Below, in pieces: positions 7,950-18,876 of a stretch of DNA of 64,000 nucleotides (its first letter is position 1; every line of letters starts with the position of its first letter). This stretch comes from Bacteroidota bacterium (GTDB taxonomy: Bacteria > Bacteroidota > Bacteroidia > AKYH767-A > OLB10): positions 248,001 to 312,000 of the forward strand of contig JADKJB010000001.1 in assembly GCA_016722525.1 (NCBI GenBank). Direction: 5' to 3'. The position numbers were made by a program, and so were the translations under genes. The notes below the pieces were generated by a model, which did no database searches, was not told where the DNA came from, and saw nothing but the letters and a program-made list of their open reading frames with translations.

Positions 7950-9931
7950 ATGGACTTCCGTCTATTGCTTTTAACTTTCATGAGTGCGCTCTTGCTGATG
8001 AGTGGTTGCAAAAAAATGATACGGAAACCCCTGACATTGTAATTCCGTCGAACACAGGAAATATACGATTAGTTGGTATGATAGTAGATGAATCCGGTTT
8101 GGGTGTATCCGGAGTAACTGTAAAAGTCGGATCACAAACTTTGGCTACCGACAACGATGGTTTTTTTGTTTTTCAGAGCTTACAAGTTCCATTAAAACGA
8201 TTCTATGTTTCAGCATCAAGATTTGGATATTTCGACGCAGGATTTGGTGGCATTCCAAAAGAAGGAGGAATAAATTTTGTCAGAATAACTTTGCTGGCTG
8301 AAGGCACTCCGAATTTTATTTCTTCTATCTCAGGAGGAACAGTTACTACCAGCGATGGAACAAAAGTGATCTTTCCTCCAAATGCATTTGTAACTGCTAC
8401 AGGAATTCCTTTCGTTGGATTGGCTTCTATTTATATCCGTCATCTTTCACCCACCAATATTAATTTTTCGTCCTCAATTCCAGGGAGTGACCTTGCGGCT
8501 TTAAACTCCGGCGGCGAATTGGTTCCACTGCTTTCTTATGGCATGTTAGGTGTGACAATTCTAGACAATGGTGGTGTTAAATTGAAACTCGCTTCCGGCA
8601 AAACCGCAGAAATACGCATGCCCATAGCATCTTCTCAAATGTCAATAGCTCCTTCCACTATTCCGCTTTTACATTTTAATTCCGGAAATGGTATCTGGAA
8701 ACAAGATGGAACCGCAACAAAAACAGGTGCCGAATATATTGGTACTGTTTCGCATTTTTCGTGGTGGAATTGTGACGTGCTCACTTCTGCACCAGCTCCG
8801 GTTATTCAAGGAAGAGTGTTAGATTGCCAGGGAAATCCGCTTGCAGGTGTAGTGGTAACTGTGAATAGTCAGTTCGATGTTTTAACCAATAATTTAGGTG
8901 TTTATTCTAATTGGGTCCCTCCCGGCACACCAATCGTTATTCAAGTGCTGCAATCCAATAATTATGCAATACCCATTTCCGCAAATCTGGTATCTATTTC
9001 TACTACTCCAGGTTTAAATCTAGTGCAGGATATAACAGTGGCTTGCCCCTCATACATTTCAGGATCCGTTGTCAATTGCGATGGAAATCCTATTTCGATT
9101 TATGTATGGTCGACTGCAACCGGAGCGAGTTCGAATGCAACATTTTCTCTCAAAGGAAATTTTGTAATACCTGTTGTCGATAATCAAAGCGTAGCTGTTC
9201 ATATTTCCAATGGCCAATATAATATTGATACAGTAGTAACAAGTGGCAATCTCGCAACAACATTAAATATTGGAACTGTTACTTTTTGCAATACAGGCAG
9301 CACACCTGTAGGGTGCACCGGCGGCCCTACTCAGGCAATTGATATAGATGGAAACGTTTACAATGTTGTTCAAATTGGAAGCCAGTGCTGGATGAAAGAA
9401 AATCTAAAAACGAGTAAATACAAAAATGGTGATACTATAGAGTACATTCCTCGTTCACCAACAGTTGATGATTCTATTTGGCACAGTGTAACAACAGGCG
9501 CCTATACGTCAATTGATAAAAATGTGTATGGGTTGTTGTATAACTGGTATACGGTGGCAGATCCAAGAGGTTTATGCCCTACAGGATGGCATGTTGCTGA
9601 TAGTGCTGATTATAAAAATTTGTCTGTTTTTCTTGGTGGCGATGCCGTTGCTGGTGGCAAATTAAAACAAGCCGGAACATCTGCAGCCGGAACCGGGTTA
9701 TGGACAAGCCCTAACACTGCAGCTACCAATATTAGTGGATTCACAGGACTACCGGCCGGTTTTAGAGCTGGAGGCACAGGCGGTAATGGCGGTACTAGTT
9801 ATTTTTGGGAATCTACCGGGGGCGGTTCCACTACTGCTTGGTTTCGAAACCTAAGTATGAATAATGGCGCATTTAGCTCAGGTGCAGCAACTAAAACCGT
9901 TGGACATTCTGTAAGATGTGTCAAAGACTAA
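7950..9931 (+). CDS. FISUMP-domain lipoprotein (frame broken once near the N-terminus)
   Basis: The ATG at 7950 starts a lipoprotein signal peptide (MDFRLLLLTFMSALLLMSGC, Cys20 lipidated). Right after the Cys the frame is lost at an A7 run (8010-8016); adding one A joins it to the long frame that otherwise begins with a TTG at 8006, giving 660 residues. The body has a carboxypeptidase-regulatory-like beta domain (about 35-105), a region with SGGTVTTSDGTKVIFPPNAF, a second regulatory-like repeat (VIQGRVLDCQGNPLAGVVV), then a C-terminal Fibrobacter succinogenes major paralogous (FISUMP) domain with CWMKENLKTSKYKNGD, LYNWYTV, GLCPTGWHVA and a final GHSVRCVKD. Such proteins are surface-exposed in Bacteroidota; their ligand is unknown. 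Confidence 0.88.
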
Positions 9932-10031
9932 ATTTATATTACCCCGACCAGATAAAATAAATGGATCAAAATTGATTGAAAAAAATAATGCCTTCTTGCT
10001 AAAAATAATTCGCTATTTTCTGCTATACCAC

Positions 10032-10439
10032 TTATTTAGCTCTCATCTTATTTCCTTTTGCCTCGTGTGTAAGTTCCGCCAAGGCTAGTTTTTCCATTAA
10101 AGGAGGAATATACATACCAAAGCGACCACGAAGGCCCTTCTTTAATCCATACCAGCCTTTAACAGGATTCTTTTCAGAGCGCCCCCATGCCTCTACCGTT
10201 CCTTCCTTTGCAGGCTTCTGCTCATCAGCACTCCCCAATTCCATCCAGTCGCCATGTTTTTTCAACATTGCATGAAGATCTTGTAGACACCGATAGTCGT
10301 ATAGTAATGTGGTTTTACCAACAACACAAACAATAACATCCTTTCCATCTTTTACATCCTTATACATTTCATAGGATGAAGTTCCTGGTGGTGTTGTTAA
10401 TTGCCAAGGGTTTTCTTTTGTACCTGCATCTTTTGACAT
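10032..10439 (-). CDS. conserved small protein of unknown function
   Basis: A 135-residue soluble, charged protein with no signal peptide. Recognisable features are an N-terminal KENPWQLTTPPGTSSYEMYKD segment, a central CVVGKTTLLYDYRCLQDLHAMLKKHGDWMELG region, and a basic Gly-rich GWYGLKKGLRGRFGMYIPP stretch. It resembles small bacterial DUF proteins (possibly the DUF6855 group), but I cannot assign it firmly. It is a single gene, convergent with the FISUMP lipoprotein and divergent from cysC. Confidence 0.6.
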   Translation of the reverse strand: MSKDAGTKENPWQLTTPPGTSSYEMYKDVKDGKDVIVCVVGKTTLLYDYRCLQDLHAMLKKHGDWMELGSADEQKPAKEGTVEAWGRSEKNPVKGWYGLKKGLRGRFGMYIPPLMEKLALAELTHEAKGNKMRAK

Positions 10440-10691
10440 AATCCTAGGAGATTAATTAAATTGGAAAACGAATTTCCAATAAGTGTAAAATATCAATTAG
10501 CCTATCAAAATCAAAATTTACTATAACGCAGAATTTTGATTTGTTGCCATGCAAATTTAAAAATAAAAAACACTTGTTGCTATTTCTTGCTGAGAGGTTT
10601 CAACCTAATAATCATGATAATTTTTAAAGCAAAATACTACTTTTAGCTGATTTACTTAACTCCATCTATTAGTTTCTGGACCCAAAAAGCT

Positions 10692-10699
10692 TACCTTTG
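10692..10699 (+). promoter_or_regulatory. candidate -7 promoter box (TACCTTTG) for the sulfate-activation operon
   Basis: TACCTTTG matches TAnnTTTG and lies 34 bp before the cysC ATG in the 294-bp gap that precedes the operon. The -33 region (around 10668-10676) is a weak match. The same octamer precedes the TonB-linked gene at 31878 and the glycogen-synthase-like gene at 40925. Confidence 0.5.
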
Positions 10700-10733
10700 C
10701 AGCCTCTTTTAAGATATATGAATATCGGGTAAT

Positions 10734-11339
10734 ATGTCAAAAACCTCCCATATAGTCCCACAAACCTACCAAATTACAAAAAGCGATCATTTTCGATTAA
10801 ATGGGCACAAGCCCTGTATCGTTTGGTTTACAGGCCTTTCCGGTTCAGGAAAGAGCACTTTGGCCAACGCTGTTGAACAAAAGCTATTCGAAAAAGGTGT
10901 CCATACGTATGTGTTGGATGGAGATAATGTTCGCCACGGACTTAATAATAATGTTGATTTTACCCCTGAAGGGAGAACTGAAAATATTCGTCGAATCGGA
11001 GAAGTTGCCAAGCTCTTTGTAAACGCCGGAATAGTAGTATTAACGGCCTTTATTTCCCCATTCCGTGCCGATCGCAATCGTGCTCGTGATCTGGTTGAGA
11101 ATGACGAATTTATTGAAATTTTTGTAGATTGCCCCATTGCAATCTGTGAACAACGTGATGTGAAGGGTCTTTATAAAAAAGCTCGGGCAGGCGAAATTGC
11201 AGATTTCACAGGTATCAATTCGCCATTCGAAACTCCTGAACATCCTGAGCTCATTGTGCGAACAGCTGAAATGTCAATGGATCATTCAGTTAAAATGGTG
11301 ACTGATTTTATTATTAATAAGATTTTTGTGAACAAATGA
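10734..11339 (+). CDS. cysC: adenylylsulfate kinase
   Basis: A 201-residue APS kinase that phosphorylates adenosine 5'-phosphosulfate at the 3' position to give PAPS, the universal sulfate donor. The Walker A loop GLSGSGKST is at residues 34-42, followed by the family signatures LDGDNVRHGLN, GRTENIRRIGEVAKLF, and TAFISPFRADRNRAR, with the lid region DVKGLYKKARAGEI and FTGINSPFE near 150-170. Length is normal. The stop overlaps the cysD start by four bases (ATGA), so they are translationally coupled. First gene of the PAPS-forming set; no sulfate-reduction genes follow, which points to sulfation as the purpose. Confidence 0.97.
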   Translation: MSKTSHIVPQTYQITKSDHFRLNGHKPCIVWFTGLSGSGKSTLANAVEQKLFEKGVHTYVLDGDNVRHGLNNNVDFTPEGRTENIRRIGEVAKLFVNAGIVVLTAFISPFRADRNRARDLVENDEFIEIFVDCPIAICEQRDVKGLYKKARAGEIADFTGINSPFETPEHPELIVRTAEMSMDHSVKMVTDFIINKIFVNK

Positions 11340-12241
11340 TTCTATACAATTTAAATCACCTCAGGATTCTGGAATCAGAAGCCATTTACGTGATTCGTGA
11401 AACCGCTGCACAATTTGAAAGACCTGCCCTGCTGTTTTCAGGTGGTAAAGACTCCATTGTGATGGTGCATCTCGCTCGTAAAGCATTCTTCCCTGCTAAA
11501 ATACCATTCCCACTTGTACACATAGATACCGGTCACAACTTTCCCGAAACAATTGTGTTCCGCGATAAACTAGTGAACGAGATTGGTGCAATGTTGCTTG
11601 TTGGTTCCGTGCAGGAAAGTATTGATACCGGAAGAGCTGCTGAAGAAAAGGGATTCAATGCATCCCGAAATATTTTGCAAACAATTTCTTTACTCGACAC
11701 TATCGAAAAATATAAGTTCGATGCCTGCCTGGGCGGCGCTCGTCGTGATGAAGAAAAAGCCCGGGCGAAAGAACGTTTCTTCTCTCACCGGGATGAATTC
11801 GGACAATGGGATCCTAAAAATCAACGACCTGAATTGTGGAACCTGCTCAATGGGAAAAAACATATAGGCGAGAACTTTAGGGTTTTTCCACTCAGCAACT
11901 GGACTGAAATGGATGTTTGGCAATATATTGCAATGGAACATCTCGAACTTCCATCCATCTACTTCGCTCACGACCGGGAATGTGTCATTCGTGATGGACA
12001 AATTCTGGCTACTTCCGATTTCATAGCGCTGAAACCGGATGAAAAACCTGAAACCATGCATGTAAGATATCGCACTGTCGGTGACATGACTTGTACCGGC
12101 GCTGTATTATCACCGGCGTCCAATGTGACAGATATTATAAACGAAATTGCTGCTTCACGCACTACCGAACGTGGAACGCGATCCGACGATAAAAGATCTG
12201 AAACTGCAATGGAAGATCGTAAAAAACAAGGTTACTTCTAA
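11336..12241 (+). CDS. cysD: sulfate adenylyltransferase, small subunit
   Basis: A 301-residue subunit of ATP sulfurylase, which with CysN makes APS from ATP and sulfate. It has the PP-loop motif SGGKDS at residues 35-40, then HIDTGHNFPET and GGARRDEEKARAKER, and the conserved LSNWTEMDVWQYI and MTCTGAVLS segments, ending in the usual QGYF. All expected family parts are present. It starts inside the cysC stop (ATGA overlap) and ends 4 bp before the cysN ATG. Confidence 0.97.
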   Translation: MILYNLNHLRILESEAIYVIRETAAQFERPALLFSGGKDSIVMVHLARKAFFPAKIPFPLVHIDTGHNFPETIVFRDKLVNEIGAMLLVGSVQESIDTGRAAEEKGFNASRNILQTISLLDTIEKYKFDACLGGARRDEEKARAKERFFSHRDEFGQWDPKNQRPELWNLLNGKKHIGENFRVFPLSNWTEMDVWQYIAMEHLELPSIYFAHDRECVIRDGQILATSDFIALKPDEKPETMHVRYRTVGDMTCTGAVLSPASNVTDIINEIAASRTTERGTRSDDKRSETAMEDRKKQGYF

Positions 12242-12245
12242 AAAT

Positions 12246-13535
12246 ATGAAAACCCAAAACTGGGATAACTATCAAAACATGGAACTGCTCCGGTTCACTA
12301 CTGCCGGCAGTGTAGACGATGGTAAAAGTACACTTATAGGCAGACTGTTATACGACAGTAAATCAATATTTGAAGATCAGTTGGAAGCTGTGGAACGCAC
12401 CAGCAAAGCAAAGGGCTTCGAACATGTGGATCTGGCTCTGCTTACTGATGGTTTAAAAGCTGAACGGGAGCAGGGAATCACTATCGATGTAGCCTACCGG
12501 TACTTCGCTACTCCTAAACGTAAGTTTATCATTGCCGATACCCCCGGCCATATTCAGTATACTCGAAACATGGTTACCGGTGCTTCAACGGCTAACCTTG
12601 CCCTTATTTTAGTAGATGCCCGTAAAGGAATTTTGGAGCAAACCAATCGCCATTCATTTATTGCATCGCTCCTCCAAATACCTCATATAATTGTTTGTAT
12701 CAACAAAATGGACCTGGTTGATTATGATCAGGAAGTTTTTGAAAACGTAGTGCGTGAATACAAAAAACTTTCTTCCCGACTTGATGTAAGAGATATTCAT
12801 TTCATTCCTATAAGTGCACTCAAAGGTGACAATGTTGTTGACAAGTCCAAAAACATGGATTGGTACCAAGGCTCAACACTTCTATATCAACTCGAAAATA
12901 TTCATATCAGTAGTGATGAGAATCATATCGATTGCCGCTTTCCTGTTCAGTATTATATTCGACCACAATCACAGGAGTACCACGACTACCGCGGATATGC
13001 AGGTCGCATTTCAGGTGGCATTTTTAAACCCGGTGATAAAGTAAAAATACTGCCTTCAGGATTCACTGCAAAAATTAAAACTATCAACCCCCTGCATTCC
13101 ATGGATGTTGATAATGCCATCAGTGAAGCCTTCGCTCCTATGTCGGTAACCATGACCTTAGATACTGACATTGATATTTCACGGGGTGATATGATTGTAA
13201 GAGAGAACAATGTACCTTCAGTTGGACAGGATATTGAGATGATGATTTGCTGGCTGAGCGACCGCCCAATTCAGCAAGGTGGCAAATACGCTGTAAAACA
13301 CACTACTAAAGATGCTCGTTGCATTGTGAAAGAAATTCGATACAAAGTTGATATAAATAGTTTGCATCGTCTCGAAAACGATAAGTTGATAGGCATGAAT
13401 GATATCGCCAGGATTCAAATCCGTACAACAGCCCCACTATTTTTCGATAGCTATCGTAAGAACCGTATCACCGGAAGCATTATTCTTATTGATGAAGGTA
13501 CCAACGAAACCGTAGGTGCAGGCATGATTATTTAA
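12246..13535 (+). CDS. cysN: sulfate adenylyltransferase, large GTPase subunit
   Basis: A 430-residue EF-Tu-like GTPase that drives APS synthesis by CysD. From the ATG at 12246 the G1 loop is GSVDDGKST (residues 21-29), G3 DTPGH (98-102) and G4 NKMD (153-156), followed by beta-barrel domains 2 and 3. The open frame extends upstream to 12147 inside cysD, but the 4-bp spacing after cysD and the family start favour 12246. It lacks the APS-kinase domain that is fused to CysN in some bacteria (NodQ type), consistent with the separate cysC here. Confidence 0.97.
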   Translation: MKTQNWDNYQNMELLRFTTAGSVDDGKSTLIGRLLYDSKSIFEDQLEAVERTSKAKGFEHVDLALLTDGLKAEREQGITIDVAYRYFATPKRKFIIADTPGHIQYTRNMVTGASTANLALILVDARKGILEQTNRHSFIASLLQIPHIIVCINKMDLVDYDQEVFENVVREYKKLSSRLDVRDIHFIPISALKGDNVVDKSKNMDWYQGSTLLYQLENIHISSDENHIDCRFPVQYYIRPQSQEYHDYRGYAGRISGGIFKPGDKVKILPSGFTAKIKTINPLHSMDVDNAISEAFAPMSVTMTLDTDIDISRGDMIVRENNVPSVGQDIEMMICWLSDRPIQQGGKYAVKHTTKDARCIVKEIRYKVDINSLHRLENDKLIGMNDIARIQIRTTAPLFFDSYRKNRITGSIILIDEGTNETVGAGMII

Positions 13536-13617
13536 TGCCACAGAAAATCCGCTTGCCAGGTTTTAATTTTATAAAATAGTGAGATTCCATTCCTGAAAAA
13601 TTCAAAAATTGAAAAAT

Positions 13618-14442
13618 ATGTCTAACTTCAATAGGTTTCTTGAAAAAGCAATAATTGCGGCAATGGAAGCTGGACAGGAGATCATGAATGTTTATGAGGG
13701 ACCCCATGAAATTGAATTGAAAATTGATAAAAGCCCATTGACAATTGCCGACCGACGATCTCACAATAAAATAATGGAGCATCTTAAAAACACAGACATT
13801 CCTGTGTTAAGTGAAGAGGGTAAAACAATTCCCTACCAGGAGCGTCAAAACTGGGATCTATTCTGGTTGGTGGATCCACTTGACGGAACCAAAGAATTTA
13901 TAAAGCGAAATGGTGAGTTCACAGTTAATATTGCGCTCATTGAAAAAGGGAAACCCATTATGGGTGTTATTTATGCACCTGTCATGGATATTCTTTACTT
14001 TGGCTCAACATGGGTTCCCGGACGAATCAAACATCATGCTATGGAGGCATTTAACAATTTGAAAAATGAAGATCATTTTATGGATAATCTTTTTGCTTCT
14101 TGTATGAAGATGCCTTTATCCATTGACGCGGTGAACTACACGGTAGTAGCCAGTCGCTCACACCTCACTTCTGAAACAGAAATTTTTATTGATAAGCTTC
14201 GGTCACTGCACGGTGAGCTGCAATTTATCTCAAAAGGCAGTTCTTTAAAAATTTGTTTGGTCGCAGAGGGCACTGCCCACGTGTACCCCAGACTGGCTCC
14301 AACTATGGAATGGGATACCGCCGCAGGACAAGCTATCGCCGAAAGTGCCGGATGTACCGTATTGAATTACGAAACTAACCAGGAAATAACTTACAATAAA
14401 GAAAATTTATTAAATCCATTTTTTGTAGTTATGAGAAAATAA
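13618..14442 (+). CDS. cysQ: 3'(2'),5'-bisphosphate nucleotidase
   Basis: A 274-residue inositol-monophosphatase-fold enzyme that removes the 3' phosphate of PAP, the by-product of sulfotransferases, and so prevents feedback inhibition. Metal-site motifs are SEEG (65-68) and DPLDGT (86-91), with the second metal signature in PTMEWDTAAGQAIAE near the C-terminus. I chose the ATG at 13618 over the in-frame TTG nine bases upstream. Its place right after cysCDN completes a make-and-recycle unit for PAPS. Confidence 0.95.
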   Translation: MSNFNRFLEKAIIAAMEAGQEIMNVYEGPHEIELKIDKSPLTIADRRSHNKIMEHLKNTDIPVLSEEGKTIPYQERQNWDLFWLVDPLDGTKEFIKRNGEFTVNIALIEKGKPIMGVIYAPVMDILYFGSTWVPGRIKHHAMEAFNNLKNEDHFMDNLFASCMKMPLSIDAVNYTVVASRSHLTSETEIFIDKLRSLHGELQFISKGSSLKICLVAEGTAHVYPRLAPTMEWDTAAGQAIAESAGCTVLNYETNQEITYNKENLLNPFFVVMRK

Positions 14443-14553
14443 AATGCTCTCCCCAATTATATTTTCGGAGTGCTGTCTAATAATTACTGTTGCTTAGAAT
14501 TAAAAGGTAACAGTACATTTAAATGGCTCTGCGCTTGAGTGCTAAAAAGACCA

Positions 14554-15011
14554 ATGAAAATTAAAAATACAACAAGTCTCATTATTCAACAATACTGGAG
14601 TTATTCAGACTGAATACTCCAAAATATTTTTCACCTGTCGAAGAGAACGATTTAATATACTTCCTGAATAATCATACTGATAATTTTTATGTGGCCGAGA
14701 TAAGTAATAAAATAATTGGCTGCGGGGGATTCAATTTATCTGAAGATAATGAATCAGCCAAAATCTCCTGGGATATCTTTCATCCACAAAATCATGGGAA
14801 AGGGTTTGGCAGTGAACTGTTACTACACCGCATTAAGAAAATTAAAGAGATTCATGGAATCATTTGCATCTCTGTTCGGACTTCCCAATTTACCTATAAG
14901 TTTTATGAAAAATTTGGCTTTGAAATAAAAGAAATAATTCAGAATTATTGGACAGAAGGATTTGACCTGTACAGAATGGAAGGTGACATAAATAAATTTA
15001 ACAAACACTAA
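14554..15011 (+). CDS. GNAT family N-acetyltransferase (one frameshift)
   Basis: A 152-residue acetyl-CoA-dependent acetyltransferase once a single missing base near 14596 is restored. The N-terminal part (MKIKNTTSLIIQQY, then LELFRLNTPKYFSP) forms the first strand and helices; the core has FYVAEISNKIIGCGGFN, the acetyl-CoA loop in HPQNHGKGFGSELL, and the final FYEKFGFEIKEI. Without the repair the readable frame begins only at a GTG at 14691 and lacks the first third of the domain. The substrate is unknown; its place inside the glycan locus makes acetylation of a sugar intermediate possible, though unrelated GNATs are common. Confidence 0.75.
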
Positions 15012-15118
15012 GATTATAATTTGTTCATGAAAATCCGATTCCAGTTACAAGTAATCAAGCACCAATTGCAGCATCAAAAACTGTTGCAAGAAGGTTCTTG
15101 CATAAGTATTATCGGCTA

Positions 15119-16464
15119 ATGCCGGACGTAAAGATGTTAAAAAAAATAACCAATTCCATAAAAAAAGATTTCAAGGAAGAGAGTTTCCGTGAAATCCTGT
15201 CTGGCAGTGCAACCACGTTCCTGATCAGGATGCTGGGCCTGGTGGTAGGTTATGCTTTTACTTTTATTGTTTCTCGCTATTTTGGGTCTCATATTTTAGG
15301 AGCTCATACGCTTTCTGTAACTGTACTCATGATGTTTAGTGTGATTGGTAGGTTGGGAATGGATACCCATTTGGTGAAAAATTTCGCAAAAGATCAAGCT
15401 GAAGACAGATGGGATAAAATACTTGAAGTTTATCAAAAACTGCTCTGGTAATAGTTCCATTTGGATTATTATTATCTGTTATTTTGTATTTTTCTTCCGG
15501 AGTTATTGCCGAGTTCATTTTTAATAAACCCTTTTTAGAACCCTATTTTAAAATTATTTCTTTCGCTGTTTTACCAATGGTAATTCGTTTTATTAATTCG
15601 GATTGCTACCGAGGCTTTAGAAAAAACAAAGAATATGCCTACACCCAAAACGTGGGCTATTTACTTTACGCTTCAATTATATTGGGTATTTTAACTTCAT
15701 TTTCTAAAAATGAAATGCTTCCTAATATTGCGTTTGTTTCCAGTTTATTGATTTTAGCTTTCAGCAGTAGTATACTTATCCTAAAAGAAATTAAATCACA
15801 TACTACAAATGCCTCCAACGAACTGCCGGTTGGCATCATGCTGGAACATTCTCTGCCTATGATGCTGGCTGCATCATTACTCCTTATTTCAGGTTGGCTC
15901 AATACCATTATGCTGGGAATCTGGTCAACAGAAAGTGATGTGGGCATTTACTCCGTTATATTAAAAATTTCCACGCTTTCTACTTTTGTACTCATGTCTA
16001 TCAACAGTATTGCAGCACCTCGTTTTGCCCAATTACATGCAAAGGGTAACAAGGAAGGGTTAAATAAATATGTCGGACAAATTTCTAAAGTCATATTTTT
16101 TACTTCTATCCCTATTTTTATTTTCATCATACTATTTCGCGATTGGTTGCTGGGGCTTTTTGGGGAGGAGTTTGTTGTTGGATCACAGGCCTTACTTATA
16201 ACTATGCTTGGACAATTTTTTAATGTATTTGCAGGCTCGGTAGGAGCCATACTCAATATGACCGGCCATCAAAAAGCCTTCAGGAATATTTTAGGTATTA
16301 GCACTATTATAAATGTTATTGCTTGCATTATTTTCATTCCCCTTTTCGGATTGCTTGGATCGGCTATAGCAGGAATGATATTCATGGGATGCTGGAATCT
16401 CATTTCAATGCTTTATATTCAATTAAAATTCAATATTAGAACTTACTTCTGGCCATTCAATTAA
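15119..16464 (+). CDS. Wzx-like polysaccharide flippase (one frameshift)
   Basis: A multi-pass membrane protein of the MATE/MOP exporter group (polysaccharide biosynthesis protein) that flips lipid-linked oligosaccharide across the inner membrane. The gene is read as two frames that meet at an A5 run (15435-15439); one added A gives a continuous 449-residue protein, the normal Wzx length. The N-terminal half has ATTFLIRMLGLVVGYAFTFIVSRYFG typical of the family; the C-terminal half has about ten further hydrophobic segments and the GHQKAFRNILGISTIINV loop. The start was set at the ATG 15119; 15134 is also possible. It is followed by sulfotransferase 1 after 12 bp. Confidence 0.88.
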
Positions 16465-16476
16465 TTTACTATCCTG

Positions 16477-17401
16477 ATGTCTCAAAAAAAATATCTTTTC
16501 ATTGGTGGTAGTACAAAATGTGGAACTACATCGGTTTTTAATTATTTTGAGTTTCACCCCGAAATTTGTCCTTGTGTGATGAAAGAATCCCGCTATTTCT
16601 GGACTAAAGAATATCCGCTGGATGCAACTTGTCGGGAAGAAAAAAGAACATTTCCTTTGATGACTTATTTGGGAATTGTTCTGACAATAGAATTCGAGTT
16701 GAAGCAACTCCCGATTATTTATACTCATCTGCTGCAGCAAAAAAATAAAATCAGAGATCTCTGACAATAAATTTATTTTTATTCTTCGTGATCCTATAGA
16801 CCGGCTTCAATCATGGTTCAAATTTGCGAAGCTGAACGGACTTATCGAAAAAACGCTGTTGTTTGAAGACTATGTAAAACTGCAGATGAAACATCCTGAT
16901 CCCAAAAGGCCTCAACATATGCGATCGCTGGAACAGGGAAACTATTCCTTGTATCTTAAACAATATATCGAAATTTTTGGCCCTGAAAATATCCACATTA
17001 CATTTTACGAGGATCTTGCAAAAGATCCACTTTCGTTCTGTAAGTCAATTTGCCATTTTTTAAAAATTTCATCAGATTACTTTACCACCTATCAGTTTAA
17101 AATCTATAATGAATCTGTTGGCAAACGCCATGTAGTAGCACATCAGCTTTTTCGAAAATTAAAACGGACTATACGGCCCGCTACCAGGCTCTTTCACGAT
17201 TCTTTACGAAAAAGACTTAAATTGGCAGGATATACTATTGAAAAAATGTATACTTCTGCAAATAAAGATAACAACGAAAATACATTTCACATCAATCCTG
17301 ATTTGATGAACCAACTGCGTCAATACTATGCAGCTGATATCAGTCAAATGAATCAACTTCTCAGGAAAAATCTTCCCTGGAAAACTGGAAGTAATCAATG
17401 A
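16477..17401 (+). CDS. sulfotransferase 1 (two frameshifts)
   Basis: A PAPS-dependent sulfotransferase of about 308 residues after adding one T at 16656-16658 and one A in the A7 run at 16739-16745. The 5'-phosphosulfate loop is GGSTKCGTTSVFNYF close to the N-terminus; the 3'-phosphate motif is FILRDPIDRLQSWF in the third segment, and a further conserved segment is ITFYEDLAKDP. Both PAPS-contact motifs are intact, so the enzyme should be active. Its stop overlaps the next gene start (ATGA at 17398-17401). The acceptor is unknown, presumably a sugar in the repeat unit assembled by this locus. Confidence 0.88.
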
Positions 17402-18802
17402 AACTACGATTTTCTCTCATCATACTTGCTTTAGTAATTTTCGTGCCTTTTGAGGTAGTGATACTGAAATACTTGCCTGTTTCAGATACCATTTACAGCT
17501 ATTTGAGGTTCGCTGTTGAAATATTGATTTATATGATGGCAGGATTAGTATTGGCTCGATTCCTGGCAGTTGGAAAAATACCTAAAGGCACTTCAATTGA
17601 TAAGCCATTAATAATTTTTATAGTTTATGCTTTATTAATTACATTCATTAACAATGCTCCTGTTTTACAATCTTTAATGGGCCTGCGGGCTTTGCTTCGT
17701 TATGTACCACTTTTCTATGTTCTTGCGTTTATTAATCTTGAAAAAAATGTAATTCGTAAAATTTTGAACAGCGTTTTAATCATTGCTGGAATTCAATGTG
17801 TGATTACCATTTATCAGCATTATTTTGGGGTTTCCGATTTTTGGTATCCCCGTGCAAGCGATCTGGAAATTGCAGGAAAACAGGTGAATTTCAGATTGCT
17901 GGCCAGTGGGTTTGGAGGAGGAAGAGAAATGGGTGCCGGTATTGGCACGTTTGGAGATTCAGTATTCCTAGCCTTGTTTCTGGTAATCACTTTTGCTATT
18001 GCATTTGCCTCTCAACAAAAAAACATTGCACTGCCTAAATTTCACAAATTTGTTTTTTCCATTGTTTTGTTGTTGATAATGGTTTCTCTTTTCTTTACAT
18101 ACTCAAGAGGCTCTGTGTTAGTTGCATTTGCAACTATCCCCATTATTCTATATTTTCAGGAGGAAGAAAAAAAACCATTGTCTATCTGTCTTTAAGTGTT
18201 CTGATTTTATCGCCTGTTATAATCTTTGGAGTTTTGAAAAACAACCTACCTCAGCATCCTACATCAATCCAAAAATAAAATATACCGATCCATTTTCGAA
18301 CATTACAGCCGTTTTCAGCAGTAGCTATATGGATAATACCATGCAGTTTTCACGAGGCGCCGTGCTTACCGAAATCGGAGGCAACCTTATCAGTTCTTTT
18401 AAATTACTTGGCTACAGCCCTGCACAAGAATTTGCCCTTGAAAAAGCATCAGCAAAATTATTCGGTTCAAATATGCCAATTAATAATCTGCCAATTATTA
18501 ATGATGTGTACTGGGTGGCCTTTATTATATACTATGGTTTCATTGGTTTAGCCATTTACTTTTTTATTTTGTACAAAATTTTTCAGGCTTCGTTGTTTGT
18601 CTATCGTAATTCAGATGATGCCTATTTTAAAGTTTTTGCATTAGCAATGGCTGCCGTCATTATTATCTCTTTGCCCTACTCATTAATTCTGAGAACCTTC
18701 GTCTTTCGTTCCTTCAGCTTTTTCTTTTGGCTGCTTGCGGGATTGGTATTTGCTGAATGGAGGCGATTAAAAACAATTGAAAATCAAGAAGTTGGAGTTT
18801 AG
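17398..18802 (+). CDS. Wzy/WaaL-like O-antigen polymerase or ligase (two frameshifts)
   Basis: An integral membrane protein of about 468 residues with ten or more hydrophobic segments and a large polar loop (about 290-380), as in O-antigen ligases/polymerases (Wzy_C type). The frame is repaired by one A in the A8 run 18167-18174 and one A in the A5 run 18271-18275; the middle frame between them encodes the clean membrane helix IVYLSLSVLILSPVIIFGVL. The motif region with FTYSRGSVLVAF precedes the break. It should polymerise or transfer the glycan flipped by the Wzx-like protein. Start overlaps the sulfotransferase 1 stop. Confidence 0.85.
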
Positions 18803-18876
18803 AAAAAATTCATACCTTTAAAAAATAATTAAGACCAGATTTTCGATTTCCTGAAAATTAAACCGTATCGTTGTTG

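Noticed and set aside
10734..14442. Assimilatory sulfate reduction operon
   Set aside because: No PAPS reductase or sulfite reductase genes are present, and several sulfotransferases follow.
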